Shown: positions 1-9,289 of the stretch, one piece after another
Layout: the number at the start of each line of letters is the position of its first letter
Position numbering within the stretch: the stretch's first letter is position 1
Source of the DNA: Epiperipatus broadwayi
Taxonomy: Eukaryota > Onychophora > Udeonychophora > Euonychophora > Peripatidae
Direction: 5' to 3'
DNA length: 64,000 nucleotides
Assembly: GCA_028023455.1 (NCBI GenBank)
Contig: JAQFVV010012546.1
Coordinates: 2,098,081 to 2,162,080 of the forward strand
Position numbers and translations under genes: made by a program
Notes under the pieces: model-generated
Database searches by the model: none
What the model saw: only the letters and a program-made list of their open reading frames with translations
Told to the model about the DNA's origin: nothing

Positions 1-43
1 AATATGTATACTTGATAAATGTCAGTTTATTTGAATTTTTAAA

Positions 44-175
44 TGACCCACAACTCTCAGTGCCATATTATATTGCTGATCCACCTGATCACACACATGT
101 TGAAAAGATAAATAATCACCAATATATGTATTTTGTGCCAACCCAGCACTCACTAGTTCATCCAGATTATCATCT

Positions 176-228
<53 letters not shown>

Positions 229-1036
229 CAGTACTCAGCTTTATATTAAGATAGTCAATCTTCATACTTTAATGGACAGGCTTCAAACTACTCCAACCCA
301 CAACTCTTTAGCCTTCCACTTCATTGAAAATCTGATGATGGAATGTTCAAATCTCACATTAGTATCAAAATTGTCATCCTACCAATGTTGACTTTAAGTC
401 ATTCTGACCCCTCATGTACAAGAGAATAATCCATTTGTACATAAATATGCAAGAGGTGAGCAGACCTCTTACACACTATATAAATTAATACATTGTAGAG
501 GCTTACACCTGCATTTATATATGTAATATATGTGGGATTAGAACTCAAGACTTTCCTTTGTACAATGTATTAATTTATATAAATAGTGTGTAAAAAGTCT
601 GCCCATCCCTCACTTATGTATGTATAAATGGATTATTCTCCTGTACATGAGAGGTCAGAATGACTAAACGTCAACATGGGTAGTATGACAACCGTGGCAG
701 CAACAGGGGCTTTGAACATTCCATCATCAGATTTTCAATGAAGTGGAAGGCCTGAAGAGTTGTGGATTGGAGTAGTTTGAAGTCTGTCCATTAAAGTATA
801 AATATTGGCTATCTTAATATAAAACAGTACTGATTGTATATATGTGTTGAGATGGTAATCTGGACCAACTAATGAGTGCTAGTTATTGGAAATTATTTAT
901 CTTTTCAACATGTGTGTGATCAGGTGGGTCAGCAATATAAGATGTAACTGAGAGCTGTGGGTCGTGTGAAAGTCTGAGTTCGAATCCCACATATATTACA
1001 TATATAAACGCAGGTGTAAAACTGTACAATGTATTC
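44..1036. mobile_element. 1 kb head-to-head element, repeat family R1
   Basis: Two copies of a roughly 0.47 kb repeat face each other. The left copy (44-492) is on the minus strand and the right copy (545-1036) on the plus strand. Matching blocks include 46-130 with 890-963 and 272-350 with 716-800. Between them (about 495-545) lies a third short copy of the unit end. The 10-base direct repeat AATTTTTAAA flanks it at 34-43 and 1037-1046, consistent with a target-site duplication. An AT microsatellite (179-225) interrupts the left copy. Near 976 the unit has GTTCGAATCCC, a good match to a Pol III B box, which hints at tRNA ancestry. Single copies at 29.75 and 40.47 kb define the unit. No protein is encoded: the reading frame over 12-254 is an artefact of the AT run. 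Confidence 0.7.
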
Positions 1037-1046
1037 AATTTTTAAA

Positions 1047-2235
1047 GTAATTTTAGCAGTAAAGGATTGTTATATAACAAATAATTATTATTATGAGGCA
1101 ACCTATTTTGTTTTGGGGTTATATTTTTCATTATGCTACAATTGATTCTATTATTTTTTTAAATGATCAGACAGGAAGAGAGAAATAATTAGGAACTGGT
1201 ATCATTAAAATATTTGAACATTTACACAATCTATTCTCAAAAGCAAAAAAATACAAAAGAAATAATTGTAATAAACTTTTAAAGCTAAATTTAATTATCA
1301 AAGAATTTTAATATGAACATTTAAAATTTGAACATATTATATATTAATTTACAAAAAAAATTCGGGCACAAATATCTTGACTATCATTTTATATCATGAG
1401 TATAAGTCTATATGTGTGAGATGTATGCATATACAGATCATTGGAAGACAAAAGTATATTTAATTGAGTAATTCAAGTAAATGTTAGATTATTAATAAGA
1501 AATTCCATCATTAGATGCAAGTCTTGATAAATTAGAAATGTTAAATTACTATAGAGAATTATTTCAGGCATGCAAAATAATATTAGATGTAAGTAACATG
1601 GATGTTAAATATGTTTTTTTAAAGAATTAATTACTCACAATTGTTAAATACTGTTATCATGATATTATAAATATGCAAAATTATTATATTACGAGGTCTC
1701 AAGTGCTCTCCTAAGAAGAATGTTAATTATATTTATATTATCAGGTATGCTTAAGATAAAGCTAACTTTATACATATGCAATATTAAAATATATCTCACA
1801 AGTTAATATAATTTTATTTACTATATAAAATGAATTCACCTAACTATGAAAAGAAAGATGATCAAATGTTACATATTGATGTAATATATTTTAAAAAATA
1901 AATAGTTGAAAATGAAAAACCTTTTTGTATAATGTTAATAGACATGAAAATTAAATAAAATATAATTAAAAAAATCAATATATTTCATGCAATGTATCTT
2001 GCAAAATAACAGATATTGGAGTCATGGTGCAATCATAAAAGCATCTAATCATGGATAATGGATGATTATGACTTTTATTTCACACTAATATAATATTATT
2101 AAAAACATTAGACATACAACTAAAGAAGTAATCCAAATCATATATTTTAAAAATAAAGGAAATTTAACAATTTAAAGAAGTTGTGTATAAGAAAGCTAAT
2201 AGTAACAAATTATTTATATTAATTTAAGATTTAAA
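1047..2235. other. No gene recognised; AT-rich sequence
   Basis: I see no exon with splice signals, repeat-family member or structured RNA here, only AT-rich sequence with short A and T runs. Confidence 0.5.
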
Positions 2236-2410
2236 ATACAGGAATTCTTATACCTGAAACTTAATTGTAAATATAGGGGATATACTATCCACACTATCTC
2301 ATACTATGGATACACATGACCACATACAAGAAGAAAAGATAAATAATCATCAATATACATATTTTGTGCTGCGCCAGCATTAACCAGTATGCCCATGTTG
2401 ACCTTAAGTC
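2236..2410 (-). repeat. Diverged R1-related fragment
   Basis: This stretch aligns by eye with 5885-5995 and 50165-50350 (shared words ATATAGGGGAT, CACTATCTCATAC, AAGATAAATAATCA) and with the left half of the 44-1036 element. It is a fragment of the same interspersed family in the orientation of that left half. It lacks clear ends. Confidence 0.5.
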
Positions 2411-2850
2411 AAAAATAATTTGTCTATGGCCTTATTTATTATGTTATGTACAGAAACAAAATATTTGTAATAATTGTATAGTAACTACTATTGATTGTAT
2501 ATCTCAAAAATTGATAATTTTTTAAAATATATTTTTATATTTATAAATATTGTTTTGAATTGTTCCAGTAAAATTACGGATCTCTGGATCAGGTATTTTA
2601 TATCTTTAATCTTTTTCACATATATTTGATAGGGTTAACTAATCAAAAGCTAGCTTGAACATAACATAAATTTGGAATACATGTGTATAACAATACTTTT
2701 AAATGAGGCTAAGGGTAATTTATATATATATATATATATATTGATAATTATTGATTTATTTATGTTATGCTTATTTAAGATGCAACACGTTCTGAATATT
2801 GATCATAATCAGCAATAGAATAATGATTTCATTACTTCTTTGATATATAT
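2411..2850. other. No gene recognised; short TA run
   Basis: AT-rich sequence holding a perfect TA dinucleotide run near 2721-2741. Nothing else is recognisable. Confidence 0.5.
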
Positions 2851-2851
2851 A

Positions 2852-3062
2852 TAGACAAATGACTTTTTGGGTAAAACCATGTTATTTTCTATTATATACT
2901 GATATTTTGATGAACTAGCATCTGCCATTGTCAAAATAAACTCATGAAAGAAAATTTGTTTGAGATCGAACAAATTTTCTTTCAAGAGTTTACCTTGACA
3001 ATGGCAGATGCTAGTTTGTTGTAACACACAGTTTTGCTCAAAAATTTCATTTGTTACATCAT
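2852..3062. repeat. Long hairpin (foldback) element
   Basis: Inverted repeat with a nearly perfect inner stem: 2912-2960 pairs with 2967-3016 around a 6-base loop. The outer stem continues with mismatches to about 2852 and 3062. The shared word CATCTGCCATTGTCAA is at 2919-2934, and its complement lies in the right arm. The minus-strand reading frame over 2809-3078 is a by-product of the palindrome. No ribozyme core was found. Class unknown. Confidence 0.65.
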
Positions 3063-3410
3063 ACAACCATGGAAACATTAAATATATATATATATAGGTG
3101 CATTCACCAACATTTATTATTTACTCTTTTGTAACATTTTTCTCATGACTGGTATTGGCTTGTTAAGGATTAGTCTAGAATTTTATAGTGTGCCTTTTCT
3201 TATATCCAGTTCGAAATAAAATTGTTGCTAACTATATACTGCTGATGTCATGTTTATTATGTTTCTATTTATATCTCCTTCTGATGATGATCTGCTGATT
3301 ATTTACTTATCTATCAAAAACAACTGCTGATTATGATTATGTCTATATATAGCCCGATATACACTGATTTTTTCTTTCTATATTGTTAAAACATGTATGT
3401 ATATACTAGC
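3063..3410. other. No gene recognised
   Basis: Contains a short TA run at 3080-3097 and otherwise unremarkable AT-rich sequence. Confidence 0.4.
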
Positions 3411-3855
3411 TGACCTACTTAGGAAATATTGTAGAGGTCACCTACTCTTCACTCATGTAGTATAAACATAGATGTTATACCATCAATAAATGTTTTAAAA
3501 ACATAGGTGGTCTGTGTGACAACTATTCTTAGATCTTATACTTTAATTAGACTAAGATACCATGCTTAAATTAGGAGTTTGACCTTTTAATAGTCTGATT
3601 TTAAATAAACATTATATGTTCAGATTATACATCACAGAAAAAGAAAATATCTCACTTTTAATTACCTGTAGCCTGAATCTTATTAGTTGGAATATATGTA
3701 ACAATTAGTAATATATGATTAATAAATTTATGAAATATTGTTGCAGTCAACTACTTTTTTTAAGTGCACTATAAAAATAGACATACACTCATCCATCAAT
3801 AAATTTTAATAGCGCATATGAGAATAATAGTTGACTTCCACAATATATATATATA
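3411..3855. repeat. Two related small inverted-repeat elements
   Basis: The segment near 3735-3850 begins ATATTGTTGCAGTCAACTA and ends with its approximate complement AATAGTTGACTTCCACAATAT, so it has about 20-base terminal inverted repeats. The segment 3425-3535 is a diverged direct copy (ATATTGTAGAGGTCACCTACT, then CCATCAATAAATGTTTTAA, then GACAACTATTCTT). Size and ends suggest a small non-autonomous element. No coding capacity. Confidence 0.45.
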
Positions 3856-3994
3856 TATTGTTTTAATTAATTTTTTTTTAGATGTATGAAGTATATGGTA
3901 AAATTAGATGTGATTATGCTGAAAAGCTGCTGTGATTAAAATTATTTAGTTTTATCATTACTAAAATAACTTTTAAATTATTTATTTATTTATT

Positions 3995-4099
3995 TTTTCA
4001 TATGTCATAGCATCGGCCACGAACCTGCAACAACCGTCTGCAACAAACTGCTTTCTTGCAAGGCAGCTGCGTTAACTTCTCAGCTAACAATGCTTGACA
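3995..4099 (-). mobile_element. tRNA-derived SINE copy with 22-bp target duplication
   Basis: Reads as a tRNA-like body on the minus strand with a short tail at the left. A 22-base direct repeat, built of TTAAATTA followed by TTTA units, flanks it exactly at 3973-3994 and 4100-4121. This is strong evidence of retroposition. It belongs to the same family as the copies at 5.27, 5.52, 9.1, 31.75, 35.71, 41.32, 42.64, 43.06 and 49.63 kb. The anticodon and T-loop regions are mutated. Confidence 0.75.
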
Positions 4100-4149
4100 T
4101 TAAATTATTTATTTATTTATTGTCTTCCTTACACCACACAAATATGTTG

Positions 4150-4690
4150 TCCTTATTAATATTTTTTATTAGTTATTTATTGGACTAGATATTATCCACT
4201 TAATAAATAATATTTCTGTAGTGTAATTTTCACTATAACATTCTTGTGCAAAATAGAGACTGGTATCTATCCACTTTTAATGCCTAGTTGAGGATGTAAT
4301 CATAAATATATGACCAAATATGCATGAAACAGATGTATGATTCACAAGAAGCACATTTTATGTTGAAACAGCATTTATCAGTTGGTCCAGATCATAATAT
4401 CTTACTTATATCTTTATCATTGTTCAGAAAGTATATATAGATAGGAATTACAACAGTTTAATTGATAAATGTGAAACTTACTGACTACAGAATTTTGACA
4501 TAAACTACTTAATGGAAGTATAATAATAATTTTTATTAGTCAGCCATTAGACTAGAGATTATCCATTTAATGAATATCATTTCTGTAGTGTAATTTCCAT
4601 TATAGCATTCTCATGCAAGATAGAGACTGGTTTCTATCCGCTTTTAACACCTTGTTGAAGAATATAATCATAACATATGACTAAAAACAT
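4150..4690 (+). repeat. Two direct copies of a ~150 bp interspersed repeat
   Basis: Copies at about 4155-4310 and 4537-4690 share the words GTAGTGTAATTT, ATAGAGACTGGT and TATCC in the same order. A third copy lies in reverse orientation at 34895-35015. Between the two copies, 4320-4420 holds a short R1-like piece (GTTGGTCCAGATCAT). No coding capacity; class unknown. Confidence 0.55.
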
Positions 4691-4694
4691 TTTT

Positions 4695-5260
4695 AATTTG
4701 AAGCACTTATCCCGATTTTTTTCTCAAAAAAACACACAAACACAAATGTCTCAATATTCAATTTATTCTAATAGATTCATTATTAGTTGTTTTAAAAACA
4801 ATATTCATGAAAACATTAAGTTAATGAAAGTTATTAAGTTCATAGGAAGGTAAAAGAAATGCGAGTGCTTAAATAACAAGGCTACATATTATCAAAGTTT
4901 TCTGCCTGTTATTTCTCAAAATATTATTTACATGTTATTTTATTATCAAGAAAACCGATTTTCATCAACAGTTTACATTACGTTATATATATGTTTTAAA
5001 AAATATATATATAAATATTATTTTAAAGTTAATGTAAATTCTTTCAACACTATTTATATATTTACAAAGAATAAAATTTGTGAGCACTTTATATATATAT
5101 ATATATTAACTACTACTATTTTACTTTATTATTTGCTTACACTCTTCTAACTAGTTTTTATTATAAAAGTTGCAGAATCTATATTTTTATTTTTTATTTA
5201 AAAAAAGTGTATTTAGTAATCAATATTTTTTCTAAAATTTTATATAAAAAAAATCAAATT
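4695..5260. other. No gene recognised
   Basis: AT-rich sequence with TA runs near 5090-5106. Small open frames here are low-complexity Tyr/Ile/Lys translations without splice context. Confidence 0.4.
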
Positions 5261-5268
5261 TTTATCAA

Positions 5269-5372
5269 GCGTTCGTGGTCGAGAGGGCAGCACAGCCGCA
5301 TTACAAGCAGTTGTCCCGAGTTGGCGGGTTCGCTTCCCGGCTAATACTAGACACATGAAAAAAAATCAATTT
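5269..5372 (+). mobile_element. tRNA-derived SINE copy
   Basis: The tRNA-like body starts GCGTTCGTGGTCGAGAGG and contains the B-box-like GGGTTCGCTTCCCGG. It ends with ACACATGAAAAAAAA, the tail shared by the family. Imperfect direct repeats flank it (AATCAAATTTTTAT on the left, AATCAATTTTTTT on the right). Confidence 0.7.
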
Positions 5373-5518
5373 TTTTCATGAGAATTATATTTCTATATTC
5401 TTTTAGAAAATTCTCGATTAAAATTATAAAAATTGTCATATTTTTTATCTTGAGAAATGTCTATTAGACATATGTAATGATTTTTTCTCTTATTATAAAA
5501 ATGATTTTATATACAAAG

Positions 5519-5613
5519 GCATTGGTGGTCGAGAGGTCAGTGACAGCTGCTTTATAAGCAGTTGTCCTGAGTTAGCAGGTTCACTTCCCGGCTGATGCTA
5601 TGACACATGGGAA
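5519..5613 (+). mobile_element. tRNA-derived SINE copy
   Basis: Body starts GCATTGGTGGTCGAGAGG and has B-box-like CAGGTTCACTTCCCGG, tail ATGACACATGGGAAAAAA. Member of the same SINE family as 5269-5372, about 150 bp away in the same orientation. Confidence 0.7.
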
Positions 5614-5880
5614 AAAACACACATACATACACTAGATGTAACAAAAGTCAGGCAATATAGTCATATAATCTTTAACTGAGGTTTAAAGTTTATATTTGTT
5701 CTAGAGACAGTCTCTAGGTTAGTAAATGATTAGTTATAATCATTACTATATTTATTTGAGGAGAATGATAACAAACTTGTGGATGAAGGGACTTTGACAT
5801 TTGTAAATCAAAATGTAGCAATATATTCATTACATGTTTGAAACTATTGCCATTTTAAAAACAATTTTATACTAAGATGA
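5614..5880. other. No gene recognised
   Basis: No recognisable exon, repeat or RNA motif in this stretch. Confidence 0.4.
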
Positions 5881-5884
5881 AATA

Positions 5885-6080
5885 TTTAAAATACAGGCAT
5901 TCTTCATATACCTTGAGTTTAATTGTAAATATAGGGGATTTGAACAGACCTTCAAGAACCATTCAACTATTCACACTATCTCATACCACCGATACACATT
6001 TTTTTTTTACATGTATGTGGTCATGTGTCGATAGTTAAAGGGTGCTTGAAAGTCTGGGTTGGTTTATGTATGTGTTAAAA
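5885..6080. repeat. Small head-to-head R1-related fragment
   Basis: An R1-related fragment like 2236-2410 (ATATAGGGGATTTGAAC) is followed after a T-run by its approximate complement. Bases 5947-5998 pair with about 6010-6055, for example AACCATTCAACTAT against ATAGTTAAAGGGT. It repeats, on a small scale, the head-to-head layout of 44-1036. Confidence 0.5.
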
Positions 6081-6177
6081 TTTGTTAAAAATTTCTATAT
6101 TTATTATTTTTTATGATTAATAATTCAATCAATAGTAGTATGTCCCATAGACAGGTCCAGAGAGTAGTCACTACAGC

Positions 6178-6486
6178 AGTTCATCCATTCTTCCATTCCA
6201 TTCTCTTCCTTGCCCATTTCCTCAATTCCACATAAGCCTTTTCATCTCTTATATCATCCAATAATGTCAATCTCTTCCATCCTTTCTTTTTATTTCCACT
6301 CACCATTCCCTCCAAAACATCTTTCATTAAGCTATAATCTCTTCTTAATATATGTCCAATCCAGTTTCTCTTTCTCTCTCTGATATTTTCAATCAATCTT
6401 CTTTCCTCATTAACTTTTTTCAAAACTTCTTCATTTATTATTTTACTCAACCAACTGATTTTTTCCATTTCTCTCCATGTCCACAT
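6178..6486 (-). pseudogene. C-terminal end of a non-LTR retrotransposon reverse transcriptase
   Basis: A 101-residue minus-strand frame ends at a stop near 6178. It contains RERKRNWIGHILRRD, then a basic linker and LLDDIRDEKAYVELRKWA. The layout (WR.ME.ISW, R..I..R...WIGH.LRR, then ..LDDIR) is the conserved region downstream of the RT palm in many LINE-type elements. No RT catalytic motif lies upstream, so the copy is 5'-truncated, as usual for target-primed insertions. The LINE clade cannot be assigned from this piece. Confidence 0.65.
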
Positions 6487-6726
6487 CTCAAAAGCTTACA
6501 CTACTTAATGTAAAAGGTTTGTTATTTTTTTAAAAAAAATAAAGACATAATTGTTTGATGCGCACCCTCTTTATAAAATGACAAATATGAAAAAGACTTT
6601 CTTCTATTGTTCAGAATATTATCTATTTTTTAAAACCATAGCATATCTCTGGAGGGAAAAAGTATTAAAATTGTAAATAAATTGCATATGCATATGAATC
6701 CTGAAGCAACTTGTACATTTCATAAC
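6487..6726. other. No gene recognised
   Basis: Short unremarkable stretch between the LINE end and the ribozyme-bearing element. Confidence 0.4.
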
Positions 6727-6738
6727 AAAACTCCTGTA

Positions 6739-7445
6739 AGAGTCGTATATCACATGACCCTATTCTCTTAAGCTTGTAAGTTATAAATAATGAGGATTGT
6801 CAATTCCTCAACAAGCTTTGTGATAAATGCTTAGCCAGAGAAAGCATTTAAAATATTTCTGTCAGAAATCCCCGCAAACCCCTGACCATGTCAGGAACAA
6901 CCCCAAACCCCTGGCGATGGTCAGGGGTTTGGGAGGGGGGTTCCTGACAGAAATATTTTAAATGCTTTCTCTGGCTAAGCATTTATCACAAAGCTTGTTG
7001 AGGAATTGGCAATCCTCATTGTTTATAACTTACAAGCTTAAGAGAATAGGGTCATGTGACTATGACTCTTATTTTGACTATTTATAGTCTCTGCCTTAAG
7101 TCTTATGCAATGTTATATTGCTAAGACTACTAATATATGGTATGGCTGAAGAACTATCAGCCCCATATAGCTATTTGAGTTGGATAGCTGGATTTGAAAA
7201 CATGTAGGTGTCTGAAAATTTTAGATTTTCCACTCAATAGATAACTTTTAGATAAATGCTTGGCTTTGGGTTGGTATTTTTAGATGTAGTGTCTGAACCT
7301 ACCCTGACATCTCTCTGAGGAGTGCCAAGCATGAAACCATGGTCAGAGGTTTGGGGGGGGGTTCCTGACAGAGATATTTTAAATGCTTTCTCTGGCTAAG
7401 CATTTATCACAAAACTTGTTGAGGAATTGGCAATTCTCATTGTTT
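6739..7445. mobile_element. Compound hammerhead-bearing element: one inverted and two direct units
   Basis: The direct repeat AAAACTCCTGTA (6727-6738) recurs as AAAACTCCTTGTA (7446-7458), bracketing the whole 0.7 kb as one insertion. Inside are a minus-strand unit (about 6739-6895), a plus unit (about 6916-7085) ending TATGACTCTTATTTTGACTA, and a second plus unit (about 7086-7445) with a complete hammerhead at 7309-7350. The first two units meet in a palindrome centred on the ribozyme and have lost its core. Unit termini carry GGTCATGTGA and ACAAGCTTAAGAG. Homologues are at 8.03, 17.84, 30.78, 47.85 and 58.27 kb. No protein is encoded, so mobilisation would depend on enzymes in trans, plausibly from a PLE. 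Confidence 0.7.
7309..7350 (+). ncRNA. Complete type I hammerhead ribozyme motif
   Basis: Stem I is ATCTCT (7309-7314) paired with AGAGGT (7345-7350). The core CTGAGGA (7315-7321) matches C3 U4 G5 A6 N7 G8 A9. Stem II is GTGC (7322-7325), loop CAA, GCAT (7329-7332). G12 A13 A14 A15.1 are 7333-7336. Stem III is the palindrome CCATGG (7337-7342), followed by U16.1 and C17; predicted cleavage is after C7344. Every invariant catalytic base is present. Palindromic minimal stem III is known from hammerheads of Penelope-like elements and retrozymes, where dimeric folding is thought to help. Stem I differs from the homologous arms (ACCTCT/AGGGGT) yet still pairs throughout. Activity is inferred. Confidence 0.72.
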
Positions 7446-7458
7446 AAAACTCCTTGTA

Positions 7459-8013
7459 GTTTTATAAATTTTACAGTAATCCAGTTCATTTAGCTTTAGA
7501 GGATATATGCAAACTTGAGTAATATGGTAACCTCAAGTGGTAATATCAGCCAACTTTCTAGACTGTTTTCTGAATATTGTTTCATATATATAAATAAGAA
7601 ATTTAGGACATCTTATATTGTCTAAATTACATACTCTCTCTGCACTAGCAAATAAAATTAATATTAAATAAAGAATCTGTATTGCATATACCTGTTCAAT
7701 AGTTTTTATTTATGTATGTATATTTTATTTCAAAGAAAATAAAAATAATCTAAATACCCACTATTTAAAAATGTTTACCATCCAAACAAAATTTAAACAA
7801 TAAATAAGAAAAAAATATTCTGTACATATCTGTAAACTAACGAGTCTAATTACAGTAAGGAACTGAAAATTTTTTCAGCATAGTGAAATTTTGATTTGCA
7901 TTGATATGATAGAATTGTGAAATTCAAAAAATTCCTATATATGATATAGCTTGGAAACAAGAAATATCATTTAATGATGGTTTATCTGTATAGAAGCTAA
8001 TATCTTAGAAGTT
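7459..8013. other. No gene recognised
   Basis: AT-rich sequence without recognisable exon or repeat. Confidence 0.4.
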
Positions 8014-8025
8014 TCAAATATGACA

Positions 8026-8267
8026 CATGTTTGATAATAAGAAAATCAAATCACACATCGTGTGACTTAATTTAATAAACTTGTACTACATATATTATAT
8101 AATAAGCATGCTAATAGCTCTTAACAAGTTTTTCTGAATATCACAATCCCCAAACTGGTTTCAAGTTGCTGGCTATCATCATAGAGGCACTAGGAGCCAG
8201 CTTCTGGAAAACAGTTTGGGGATTGGGTTATTCAGAAAAGCTTGTTAAGAGCTATTAACATGCTCAT
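8026..8267. mobile_element. Decayed hammerhead-bearing inverted element
   Basis: GCTCTTAACAAG near 8117 pairs with CTTGTTAAGAGC near 8240, and CAATCCCCAAACTG (8144-8157) pairs with CAGTTTGGGGATTG (8213-8226). The left terminus resembles those at 47.85 and 58.69 kb (tcaca..gtgac, TTTAATAAACTTGTA). On the minus strand of the left arm (8150-8195) the order TGATGA, spacer, GAAACCAG, TTTGGGG survives, but C3 is changed, so the ribozyme is degenerate. A possible duplication ATATGACAYAT flanks it. Confidence 0.55.
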
Positions 8268-8289
8268 TATATGACATATATAAATTCAT

Positions 8290-9078
8290 TTCAAATTATT
8301 AGTCAAATGTTAGATTAGAAAGTATAACTTTGAATGATTTGAATTATGTGCTAACTGTATTCTCTTGAAACTGTTGATGAAATAATAATATGATTCAACT
8401 TTAAATATCATGACATCTTTAGATTACATCAAATATATGCACTAACAGGAATTATCTTCTTTATATACTCTACCACCATCTTTGTTATGCATACATTTAA
8501 AAGCTAATAAAATATGAAGAATGCAGAAAAAAATTAAAGAATTAACAACAATCACTAAATGTTTGTTTAAAATATGACCTGGGTGTTACCTTAAGCTAGT
8601 AATGGAAAAGCAGAACATTATATTAAATTTTCAAATTTTTGATTATCAAGATTTTTATCTAGAATTCAGTAAAGCTTTGAAACAAAAGCCTAGATTAATA
8701 ACATTTAATCATTAACTTTACATTAAAGTCATCTCAATAAACTAACAGACATAAAAATTATTTTATAATAAACACTTTTATTTATTTACTTTGGACTAAA
8801 TAATTGTTTCTTAATTAATTAACCACAATTGGACTTTTTAAATTTAAGTTGAAATAGAAATATGCAAGTCTAGAAATGAGTTAAGTAGATCCTTTATTAT
8901 AAAATATGGGAATTGACATATTTAATTTCTGGAACGCCCCCCCCCCCCCATTCTTTTATTTTAAGTTAAATATAAAATGTCAAATTGTAGTTGAAGAAAC
9001 AATTATTTTTCTATTTTTATTTCAAATTCAAAAAATAAAAACATTTATTGTAAACATTTTTTTATGTCTACCATTTTT
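8290..9078. other. No gene recognised; poly-C run
   Basis: AT-rich sequence with a C homopolymer at about 8937-8949. No exon or repeat family recognised. Confidence 0.4.
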
Positions 9079-9087
9079 CAGTGTTTA

Positions 9088-9198
9088 GTTTTTTTTTTTT
9101 TCATATGTCTTAGCATCGGCCGGGACCGAACCCACACCTGTCTGCAACCAACTACTTGCTTGCAAGGTGGGTACAATGACCTCTCTGCTAACAATGCT
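9088..9198 (-). mobile_element. tRNA-derived SINE copy
   Basis: Minus-strand SINE: poly-A tail and CATATG side at the left, tRNA-like start at the right. The B-box region is the complement of CCGGGACCGAACCCACA. AGTGTTTA recurs at 9080-9087 and 9199-9206 as a likely duplication. Confidence 0.65.
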
Positions 9199-9289
9199 AG
9201 TGTTTAACTTTAAGGTATAAAATACATTAAAAAACTAAAAAAAATTTAGCTGAGAAGCAGGATGTTAAAATAGAGAAGTTTGTTAATCT

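Noticed and set aside
12-254. 80-residue open frame at the window start
   Set aside because: It begins at a TTG codon and runs through an AT microsatellite in the R1 element; no protein resemblance.
2809-3078. 89-residue minus-strand frame
   Set aside because: It covers a palindrome, so the open frame is a structural by-product.
6739-7085. Classification of the inverted elements as DNA-transposon MITEs
   Set aside because: The TSDs are about 13 bp, ends are unequally truncated and ribozyme cores are present, which fits retroposition better than cut-and-paste transposition.
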